The notes under the pieces: generated by a model
What the model was told of the DNA's origin: nothing
The model's input: the letters and a program-made list of their open reading frames with translations, nothing else
The model's database searches: none
Part shown: piece after piece, positions 1 to 4,958 of the stretch
How positions within the stretch are numbered: position 1 is the first letter of the stretch
How the letters are laid out: each line of letters starts with the position of its first letter
Source of the DNA: a bacterium
Lineage (GTDB): Bacteria; Margulisbacteria; Marinamargulisbacteria; JAAEMD01
Length of the DNA: 6,325 nucleotides
Assembly (NCBI GenBank): GCA_024225875.1
Contig: JAAEMD010000500.1
Span: 1 to 6,325 of the forward strand
Direction: 5' to 3'
Position numbers and translations under genes: made by a program

Positions 1-589
1 AGGAAGTTAGAATATTGCCATAAGGAGGGATTTTAATAGAATAGAATAAAAAAAAGTTTGTTGCAGCTCCAGAAAAACCAATAGAGGTTGCAATAAATAT
101 CCATTTTAGTTTTTTATTAAAAGAGTAGTTTTTCGCTAATATTGAATGTCCAAGAAAAACATTAAAAGAAAAATAAAGTAAATATAAAGGAAGAAGGATG
201 CCAGCACGAGGCCAAAACATAAAATCCAATATGGGAGATATTTCTTTTATAACTAAATCAGAAACAAAATTAACAGCTACAAAAAAACAGGCAAAAAACC
301 AGTTGATAGCTATTAGTATTCTGTTTTCTTCTTTTTTAGATATTTCATAGCAAAAATGTAAAAAAGAAATTGGAACTAAAACCATTCCTGTAAACACAAA
401 TCTAACAAGTATATTTGCATATGCAAATTCATTGGATAACAGCCAGATTGCATAAAAGAAGCTCCAAAAAGCAACACTGAGATTCAAGAAAATATATTTT
501 TTTAAGTCAGGTCTTTTGTTTATCACTAATAGAGTCATTGAAAGAGATGTGATGAAGTTTATTAAGCCTGAAAGGGAATAAAAGCTCAT
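1..589 (-). CDS. N-terminal part of a seven-helix membrane sensor (HisKA_7TM-like), truncated by the window edge
   Basis: This frame encodes 196 residues without a stop before it leaves the window. Six hydrophobic segments are visible at about residues 4-22, 32-51, 57-80, 91-109, 127-148 and 162-184. They are followed by a KIPPYGNILTS stretch that would lead into a seventh. Short charged loops (NKRPDLKKY, ISKKEENR, KNYSFNKKLK) separate the helices. This layout and the PYGN motif before the last helix match the 7TM N-terminal sensor region found on many histidine kinases and some GGDEF proteins. The output domain lies outside the window, so kinase activity is inferred only. The ATG directly abuts the TAA of the methyltransferase gene, which indicates translational coupling. 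A GGAGAG at 602-607, inside the upstream gene, is a possible but distant ribosome site. The likely role is sensing a membrane-soluble or envelope signal. Confidence 0.7.
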   Translation of the reverse strand, partial: MSFYSLSGLINFITSLSMTLLVINKRPDLKKYIFLNLSVAFWSFFYAIWLLSNEFAYANILVRFVFTGMVLVPISFLHFCYEISKKEENRILIAINWFFACFFVAVNFVSDLVIKEISPILDFMFWPRAGILLPLYLLYFSFNVFLGHSILAKNYSFNKKLKWIFIATSIGFSGAATNFFLFYSIKIPPYGNILTS

Positions 590-1882
590 TTACTTTTTAA
601 ACTCTCCAAAATATATGATCTGCTTATCTGATTCAAATGTAATATCATATGAACTAAACCCTGTTAAATTTTCTTTAATAAAATTATGGTAATCATTCAA
701 GGATCGGTGAAAGAAATTCCAATTACAAGTCCAGGAAGGGAATTGATAAGGAAATTTAGTATAATCTTTATGAGCCAAAACAAAAGTTCCATTTTTCTGG
801 AGAAGGTTTATAGCATGTTGCATAAGAGCTTTTAAAATTCTATCTGGAAGGTAGTCAGCCAATCCAATATTGTATATGTAGTCAAACTTAATATCCTGAT
901 TCCAATTTTTAAAAAAGTTTTTGATATCTTCTTTAAAAAACTTAAAATTAATTTTTTCGTTAGCATCTTTAAGTCTATTGTTGCAATATAATAGCGAGTA
1001 AAGCTCTTGATCAAAACAATAAATATTTACTGTTTTTTCGTATTTATGTTTTATTAGGTTGACTAAATCGAACCCTGAGCCAGAAGCAATATTTAAAATA
1101 TTGATTTCACTCTTCTTTGAGCTTATAATGTATTCACCTATTTTCTTGCTCATTATGTTTACACGATCAATGACAGCTATTGAAAGCGGGTCTGTTAAGA
1201 ACATTTGATCGTAATACTTGCCAATATTTGTTTTAGATACAATTTTATTATCGTATAGGTACTGTAGGAGTATATAGTCACCTGGATATCCAAAAGGCTT
1301 TCCAAAAGCTCTGCTTACAGTAACAGATTGATTATAATAGTAGTATATTTTACCCCTGAAAATATTTTTGATTTTTTCTTTTCTGGCAGTGGTTTCATAC
1401 TTAGATATTGCTTCTTCCAGGCCATTTATTATGTTCCAATATTCTTTTTCGAAATTTGCGTACGATTTATCTGAGAAGGAAATGTACTCATACTTATCTA
1501 AAATATCTACACATTTATTTATAATAGTTAAACACACAGAAAATATTGCTTTCTCTTTTTCATCAATATTTCCAATATCATCTAAGTTGTCTTTCTTAAC
1601 TATCTTAAAAGCAATATCTTCAGCTTTTAAGACTTTTTTTTTGCCAGATACTTTATCCACATCCGAAAAATACAGTCTTTCTTCTACATCTCCATTTTTT
1701 TGAGTAACCTTGAAAGCAAGGTCTTCTGCACGTATAGTGGCTGCTTCTTTATCATTTGTTTCTATTTCCGACTGGGTTTGCATTAATTGAATATCGTGGT
1801 TTTTACTGACCTGATCAATTTCAGATAGATTTTCGGTGTTTTCTGAGGCGTTATTAAAAATAAATTCTTTATGTTTAGACAT
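590..1882 (-). CDS. SAM-dependent methyltransferase, KPxGYPGD family (PhcB-like)
   Basis: The protein has 430 residues. About 110 N-terminal residues are polar and low in complexity. A helical region at about 111-185 follows, then the signature FGKPFGYPGD (193-202) and a class I methyltransferase core. The core has a glycine-rich SAM loop ILNIASGSGFDL (262-273), an acidic residue after strand 2 (CFDQE, 289-293), FDYIYNIGLADYLPD (333-347) and a W-N-W-N-F-F-H-R-S segment (384-394). From memory, the KPxGYPGD, GLxDYLPD and W..hRS motifs mark the family often annotated as 'extracellular factor 3-hydroxypalmitic acid methyl ester biosynthesis', whose namesake is Ralstonia PhcB. The true substrate is unknown here. 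The N-terminal region carries a repeat (IRAEDLAFKVT at 50-60, LKAEDIAFKIV at 85-95). The start is supported by a strong TAAGGAGG. The membrane sensor gene follows with no gap, which suggests a signal synthase/receptor pair. Confidence 0.75.
   Translation of the reverse strand: MSKHKEFIFNNASENTENLSEIDQVSKNHDIQLMQTQSEIETNDKEAATIRAEDLAFKVTQKNGDVEERLYFSDVDKVSGKKKVLKAEDIAFKIVKKDNLDDIGNIDEKEKAIFSVCLTIINKCVDILDKYEYISFSDKSYANFEKEYWNIINGLEEAISKYETTARKEKIKNIFRGKIYYYYNQSVTVSRAFGKPFGYPGDYILLQYLYDNKIVSKTNIGKYYDQMFLTDPLSIAVIDRVNIMSKKIGEYIISSKKSEINILNIASGSGFDLVNLIKHKYEKTVNIYCFDQELYSLLYCNNRLKDANEKINFKFFKEDIKNFFKNWNQDIKFDYIYNIGLADYLPDRILKALMQHAINLLQKNGTFVLAHKDYTKFPYQFPSWTCNWNFFHRSLNDYHNFIKENLTGFSSYDITFESDKQIIYFGEFKK
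1598..1735 (-). repeat. Internal peptide repeat in the methyltransferase N-terminus
   Basis: Two copies of a short motif, [IL]-[RK]-A-E-D-[LI]-A-F-K-[VI], lie 35 residues apart. Copy one is residues 50-60 (bases 1703-1735) and copy two is residues 85-95 (bases 1598-1630). The DNA has diverged but the peptide is conserved, which suggests selection rather than a recent duplication. The motif lies outside the catalytic core, in an otherwise charged, probably disordered segment. A docking or partner-binding motif is a possible reading. I do not recognise it. Confidence 0.6.
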
Positions 1883-1889
1883 GATTTTG

Positions 1890-1897
1890 CCTCCTTA
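1890..1897 (-). promoter_or_regulatory. Strong Shine-Dalgarno for the methyltransferase gene
   Basis: On the minus strand TAAGGAGG stands 7 bases before the ATG at 1882. It fixes the start codon, so the unusual low-complexity N-terminus is genuinely translated. The 103-bp gap upstream (1883-1985) shows no convincing promoter or terminator hairpin, so read-through from the STAS gene is likely. Confidence 0.8.
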
Positions 1898-1985
1898 TAT
1901 TTCAGGGCGATTCTACCTGTACCAATAAAAAAAGTGAATTAATATTACCTGAAAACCGAAATTTTATAAATAAATAGCTTCTAAA

Positions 1986-2513
1986 CTAAGGCCAGTCTCC
2001 ACGTGCATAAGTACATTTTAAGTAAGCAATGGCCTCTTCTTCATCCCAGGTCATTGGAACTTTGTCTGCTACTTTTGTTTGAATCAGTATTTTCCTGGCT
2101 TCGTCTGTAGGATTTAAAAAAATTGCACGCCGTCCGGCTCGAAAAGCTTTTATTGTTGGAATAGCCAGTGTCCATAATCCGGCAGCATCAATATAAAAGA
2201 TATTACTTAGATCAATCATAAAAAAGTATCTTTGCTTTTCCATGTAATCAAAAAGAACTGCTTCAACTTCTCTATGGTTTTCAATATCCAGCGCCAGTGA
2301 TCCTGTCATCTTTTGTGTGGTTTCGTCAAAGTTACGACCTGTTTCAATTTTTACAATGTTATCGGTAATCATTGTTTTGCGGACAATTACTGGGTAATAA
2401 TTAGTCGAATCCGGCTTTTTTTTATTTTCAATCCCGGTATTTATGGGATTAGCAACTTCTTTTTTGAAAGTTCTGTTTATCCACTGAAAGACAGGATTAT
2501 TTTTAAACATCAT
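1986..2513 (-). CDS. STAS-domain protein, anti-sigma-factor-antagonist-like, with no phospho-serine
   Basis: This is a 175-residue soluble protein. Residues 1-45 are polar and lysine-rich with no clear domain. Residues about 50-168 look like a STAS fold: a first strand pair (DNIVKIETG, MTGSLALDIE), a helix (REVEAVLFDYMEKQ), a central strand FFMIDLSNIFYIDAAGLWTL (97-116), a helix IPTIKAFRAGRR, a strand AIFLNP, and a helix DEARKILIQTKVADKV. In SpoIIAA-type antagonists the turn after the central strand reads D-S-S-G and carries the phosphorylated serine. Here it reads D109-A-A-G112, so regulation by a serine kinase at that site cannot occur. It may be a constitutively active antagonist or a structural STAS partner. 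A second ATG directly follows the first; both fit the AAAGGGG upstream. It lies between nadB and the methyltransferase gene, all in one direction. Confidence 0.7.
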   Translation of the reverse strand: MMFKNNPVFQWINRTFKKEVANPINTGIENKKKPDSTNYYPVIVRKTMITDNIVKIETGRNFDETTQKMTGSLALDIENHREVEAVLFDYMEKQRYFFMIDLSNIFYIDAAGLWTLAIPTIKAFRAGRRAIFLNPTDEARKILIQTKVADKVPMTWDEEEAIAYLKCTYARGDWP

Positions 2514-2518
2514 ACATT

Positions 2519-2525
2519 CCCCTTT
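2519..2525 (-). promoter_or_regulatory. Ribosome binding site of the STAS gene
   Basis: On the minus strand AAAGGGG stands 5 bases before the first ATG (2513) and 8 before the second (2510). It supports a start here but does not decide between the tandem ATGs. Confidence 0.6.
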
Positions 2526-2552
2526 GTACTGGTTTATAGAAACAACAGGATT

Positions 2553-2561
2553 ATTATAGCA
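2553..2561 (-). promoter_or_regulatory. Extended -10 promoter for the STAS gene
   Basis: The minus strand reads TGCTATAAT, a perfect TATAAT hexamer with the TGN extension. Its -35 region is poor (CTTAGT at the proper distance), as is common for extended -10 promoters. Initiation would fall near base 2546, giving a leader of about 33 bases that includes the AAAGGGG site. This suggests the STAS/methyltransferase/sensor unit can be transcribed independently of nadB. Confidence 0.55.
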
Positions 2562-2604
2562 TACTCGCGGCAGGACTAAGTTTTTTTATTAATTACTGGA
2601 ACTT

Positions 2605-2633
2605 TATCAACACTATTGTGGGCCAGTTTGAAG
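2605..2633 (+). repeat. Left copy of a 29-bp inverted repeat flanking nadB (IS-end-like)
   Basis: The sequence begins TATCAACACTATTGTGGG and continues with CCAGTTTGAAG. It recurs in the opposite orientation at 4417-4445 with 27 of 29 bases identical. The GGGnCAGTTTG core resembles the GGACAGTTT-type motifs repeated in the ends of IS21-like elements, as I recall them. No transposase is visible between or beside the copies, and no matching target duplication is seen outside them. Confidence 0.75.
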
Positions 2634-2637
2634 ATTA

Positions 2638-2754
2638 TATAGCTGGTACAAATTGAACTGTCCGTTTAAATGTCTGAGTGCTGTGTACAGACGTACATAA
2701 ACGAAGTCATTTGAAAACTTTAAGTGTCGGAGATTTTATTTTGGAACAGCTATA
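2638..2754. mobile_element. MITE-like element or decayed IS remnant at the nadB 3' end
   Basis: This 117-bp segment has inverted ends. The left end starts TATAGCTGGTACAAATTGAA. The right end, read on the minus strand, starts TATAGCTGTTCCAAAATAAA. About 20 of the first 27 positions match. A further partial copy of the right end lies at 4891-4926. The interior is non-coding and contains a small perfect stem, TGTAC-agac-GTACA (2684-2697). There is no transposase, so it is either a miniature element mobilised in trans or the fused ends of a deleted insertion sequence. It has run into nadB, whose TAG stop lies inside the right end. The family is uncertain; IS21-like ends are one option. Confidence 0.6.
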
Positions 2755-4321
2755 AAGCATCATCATTAATACTGTGTGATATATGATACTTCCAGTTTAT
2801 ATCATCTTTCTGAGGGAAGTCGGAGCGGAAGTGCCCACCTCTGCTCTCTTGACGTTCAAGAGCAAATTTAGTAATTAATTTAGCAACATTAAGCATATTC
2901 TGAACTTCAAATATGGCTTCTTTAAAAGTATTTATATTTAGTATCCAGTCCATTTCCTGTAAAATAGATACCGCCTGGTTTAGTGTTTTTCCATCTCTTA
3001 TTATACCTGCATTGCTCCACATTACTTCTCTTATATTTTGTTTTATGGCAATGATTCTGGAGTATGTTTGTTCTGATATATAGTCATCTTTTATTGATTT
3101 TTCGATCTCATTTATTTTTAATACTGATTTTACTTCTGTATTTTTCAGAGCATCAGTTGCTGCACGGTAACCAAAGACGAGCCCATCCAGTAATGAATTT
3201 GAGGCGAGCCTGTTTGCTCCATGTAATCCGATTGAAGCAACTTCCCCGGCAGCATAAAGTCTTTTTATATCTGTTTTTCCATTGATATCTGTTTTAATGC
3301 CGCCCATAAAATAATGGGCTGCAGGTGCAACCGGAATGAAGTCTCTGGTAATATCAATTTTTGATTCAAGGCACCTTTTATAAATATTAGGGAATCTGCT
3401 TCCAGCATCTTTTTTTAAACCCCAAAGATCTAAAAATACATGCTGAGCTTCGGTTTTTTTCATTTCGTTATGAATGGCTCTGGCCACAATATCCCTTGGT
3501 GCAAGCTCTGCGTCCGGATGATAGTCCGGCATAAATCTTTTTCCTGGAATGTTTCTGAGTACAGCACCCTCTCCCCGCACGGTTTCTGAAATGAGAAATA
3601 ATGAAATAGGTTTTTTATCACCAAGATAAAGGGTAGTAGGATGAAACTGTATGAACTCCATGTCTTGTAAACTACAGCCAGCTTTATAAGCAAGGGCTAT
3701 ACCATCTCCTGTTGATACTGTTGGGTTTGTATTTCTGGAGTAGACCTGAGCGCACCCTCCAGTTGCGAGTACAACTGATTTTGCATAAAAGATATATATT
3801 TTGTTTTTCTTTATGGCGATGCAGCCTTGACATTCATTGTTTTTGATAAGAAGCTTAATAACTGATGTATTTTCAAAAAAGGTAACATTCTCATTTTTTA
3901 AAATATTATTGCCCAGCGTTTTTTCGATTTCTTTACCTGTTGAATCAGCTGCATGCAAAATCCTTCTTCTACAATGGGCGGCTTCATATGAAAAATCGAA
4001 GTCATTTCCTATCTTATCGAAATTTGCTCCCATGGATATTAATTCCTTAACTCTATCAGGGCCATCTTTAACAAGAATATTTACAGCTTCTTTATTGCAT
4101 ATACCGTCACCAGCTTTGATGGTGTCCTGCATATGAAAGACAGGTGTATCATCCTCATGCAGTGCAGCAGCTATGCCTCCCTGTGCGTACTGTGTAGAGC
4201 TTTCCTGAATAGAGCTTTTTGTCAATATGGCTGTCCGGGCTTTTTTTGATAATTTACTGGCAGCAGATAATCCTGCAATGCCGCTGCCAATAACTAAATA
4301 ATCAAAATATATAGTTTTCAT
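2750..4321 (-). CDS. nadB: L-aspartate oxidase (quinolinate synthase subunit B)
   Basis: This FAD enzyme oxidises L-aspartate to iminoaspartate, the first step of de novo NAD synthesis. NadA then condenses the product with dihydroxyacetone phosphate. At 523 residues it has normal family length. The N-terminal FAD dinucleotide fold reads YLVIGSGIAGLSAA (8-21). STQYAQGGIAA (42-52) follows, then the active-site segment SYEAAHCRRRILHAADSTG (111-129), whose E113 should correspond to the catalytic glutamate of E. coli NadB. Further blocks are EFIQFHPTTLY (222-232), SETVRGEGAVLRN (245-257), APRDIVARAI (274-283), PAAHYFMGGI (333-342), GLHGANRLASNSLLDGLVFG (365-384) and the C-terminal ESRGGHFRSDFP (492-503). 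NadB is distinguished from SdhA/FrdA by the TQYAQGG start and the ESRG tail. No nadA or nadC is in the window. The last residues and stop come from an IS-like end. There is no Shine-Dalgarno; see the promoter entry. Confidence 0.96.
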   Translation of the reverse strand: MKTIYFDYLVIGSGIAGLSAASKLSKKARTAILTKSSIQESSTQYAQGGIAAALHEDDTPVFHMQDTIKAGDGICNKEAVNILVKDGPDRVKELISMGANFDKIGNDFDFSYEAAHCRRRILHAADSTGKEIEKTLGNNILKNENVTFFENTSVIKLLIKNNECQGCIAIKKNKIYIFYAKSVVLATGGCAQVYSRNTNPTVSTGDGIALAYKAGCSLQDMEFIQFHPTTLYLGDKKPISLFLISETVRGEGAVLRNIPGKRFMPDYHPDAELAPRDIVARAIHNEMKKTEAQHVFLDLWGLKKDAGSRFPNIYKRCLESKIDITRDFIPVAPAAHYFMGGIKTDINGKTDIKRLYAAGEVASIGLHGANRLASNSLLDGLVFGYRAATDALKNTEVKSVLKINEIEKSIKDDYISEQTYSRIIAIKQNIREVMWSNAGIIRDGKTLNQAVSILQEMDWILNINTFKEAIFEVQNMLNVAKLITKFALERQESRGGHFRSDFPQKDDINWKYHISHSINDDAL

Positions 4322-4327
4322 GACGGG

Positions 4328-4357
4328 ATAATAGCTTAATTAAAAATTTGATGTCAA
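4328..4357 (-). promoter_or_regulatory. nadB promoter, predicting a leaderless transcript
   Basis: On the minus strand a perfect TTGACA (-35, 4352-4357) is followed by 18 bases and TATTAT (-10, 4328-4333). Only six bases (CCCGTC) separate the -10 from the ATG. Initiation about seven bases downstream would therefore fall on or next to the start codon. The absence of any purine-rich ribosome site upstream of the ATG agrees with this. The start itself is fixed by the usual NadB N-terminus. Confidence 0.6.
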
Positions 4358-4416
4358 TATAAATGTTGCAGGCAGATTAAAAAAATCAGCATTTTTCTGC
4401 TTCTGGCAAATAAACA

Positions 4417-4445
4417 CTACAAACTGTCCCACAATAGTGTTGATA
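4417..4445 (-). repeat. Right copy of the 29-bp inverted repeat flanking nadB
   Basis: Read on the minus strand this matches 2605-2633 at 27 of 29 positions; the differences are in GGGACAG against GGGCCAG and one base near the inner end. The two copies point inwards and enclose 1841 bp holding nadB and the 117-bp element. This could be the outline of an old composite or cargo-bearing element, or two solo IS ends. Confidence 0.75.
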
Positions 4446-4617
4446 GCAAATAAGGCAAAACATGGTAAAAAACAATAAGTAATCCTGCAAATAGTTCTTT
4501 AAACCCAACTCTGATCGCTCCAGATTAACTTTGTCTAAAATCTCTCTTAATATATGTGTCATTCAATGTTTGAATTTTTACTTGTTTGGCCTTACATTCC
4601 CGTCTGTGAAGTTTTTA

Positions 4618-4647
4618 TTGCAATTTTTTTATAAAAAAATCGATAAT
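4618..4647 (+). promoter_or_regulatory. Candidate promoter upstream of the ART-like region, overlapping an AT palindrome
   Basis: TTGCAA (4618-4623) and GATAAT (4642-4647) are separated by 18 bases, giving a plausible sigma-70-like promoter on the plus strand. The spacer contains a perfect 18-bp palindrome, A-T7-A-T-A7-T (4623-4640), which could bind a dimeric regulator or simply reflect local AT richness. In such AT-rich DNA chance matches are common. Confidence 0.3.
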
Positions 4648-4656
4648 AAATAATAA

Positions 4657-4890
4657 CAATCTATAAATAATTTAAAGCTGAAACCAATTATTTTTCACAA
4701 TGATAAAAGCAGTGATAGATACAATTCAGTGCTTAAGAACTGTATTGTAAAGCTACTGCTTTTGATCAGTACAGAGGATATTAGTGAGAGAATAAATGAA
4801 AAATCAGAATTAACAGGCTGGGAATGTACTGTTAAGCAAAAAATATTAAAGACAATGAAAAGCTGTTATCGAACTAAAGATTTTAGATGA
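4657..4890 (+). pseudogene. Open-frame fragment, probably the detached 5' part of the ART-like gene
   Basis: The frame is open for 77 codons before a TGA at 4888-4890. From about residue 15 it reads like a real soluble protein: NDKSSDRYNSVLKNCIVKLL, then LLISTEDISERINEKSEL, then TGWECTVKQKILKTMKSCYR. I do not recognise it. It has no ATG near its beginning. An ATG at 4700 lies in another frame that stops after 16 codons, so a frameshift near 4720-4750 is possible. If the 47 bases from 4873 to 4919 are removed, this frame runs in phase into the downstream gene, interrupted only by the TGA. It may instead be an independent small gene or a chance open frame. Confidence 0.35.
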
Positions 4891-4894
4891 TATA
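4873..4894 (+). repeat. Direct repeat copy 1 (22 bp)
   Basis: ACTAAAGATTTTAGATGATA plus TA occurs here and, without mismatch, at 4920-4941. The 25 bases between the copies are the IS-end fragment GCTGTTCC...TGTCCGAC. The period is 47 bp. The arrangement could be a long duplication made during insertion or slippage, or two unit copies of the element's subterminal sequence. Confidence 0.85.
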
Positions 4895-4926
4895 GCTGTT
4901 CCAAAATAAAATGTCCGACACTAAAG
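4891..4926 (+). repeat. Solo copy of the MITE/IS end
   Basis: TATAGCTGTTCCAAAATAAA followed by ATGTCCGACACTAAAG matches the minus strand of the 2718-2754 end almost base for base: one substitution and one single-base gap in about 36 positions. The two copies point away from each other on either side of nadB. Weaker similarity continues past 4926 (AAAGATTTTAGATGA against AAAGTTTTCAAATGA), so subterminal element sequence is also present. Confidence 0.75.
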
Positions 4927-4941
4927 ATTTTAGATGATATA
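4920..4941 (+). repeat. Direct repeat copy 2 (22 bp)
   Basis: This is the second perfect copy of the repeat at 4873-4894. It lies 18 bases before the ATG assigned to the ART-like gene and contains a TGA in phase with that gene (4935-4937). That TGA sets the upstream limit of the downstream open frame. Confidence 0.85.
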
Positions 4942-4958
4942 TTATAAAACTGACAAAA

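Larger units (their letters stand above)
4322..4656. other. Divergent intergenic region between nadB and the ART-like gene
   Basis: I see no convincing gene in these 335 bases. They hold the nadB promoter (4328-4357), the inverted repeat copy at 4417-4445 and a candidate rightward promoter near 4618-4647. The remainder is AT-rich, with short frames that are all broken by stops. No transposase fragment, tRNA or riboswitch-like fold was recognised. Confidence 0.6.

Noticed and set aside
1368..1703. Plus-strand open frame of 111 codons opposite the methyltransferase gene
   Set aside because: It is antisense to a supported gene, with serine/phenylalanine-rich shadow composition and no supporting start signal.
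1883..1985. Rho-independent terminator between the STAS and methyltransferase genes
   Set aside because: There are T-runs but no GC-rich stem next to them; AAAATTTCGGTTTT is too weak to call.
2313..2579. Plus-strand open frame of 88 codons opposite the STAS gene
   Set aside because: It is antisense to a supported gene and its promoter, and has no motif.
3064..4136. Open frames on either strand inside nadB
   Set aside because: They overlap the full-length, well-matched NadB frame and show no family motif.
4935..4937. Selenocysteine or TGA-as-tryptophan recoding
   Set aside because: No selenoprotein-like context or hairpin was seen, tryptophan is written TGG throughout, and no other in-frame TGA occurs in the genes here.
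4873..4941. Start of a CRISPR array
   Set aside because: Only two repeats are present, the 25-base spacer is an IS-end sequence found elsewhere in the window, and no cas genes are nearby.
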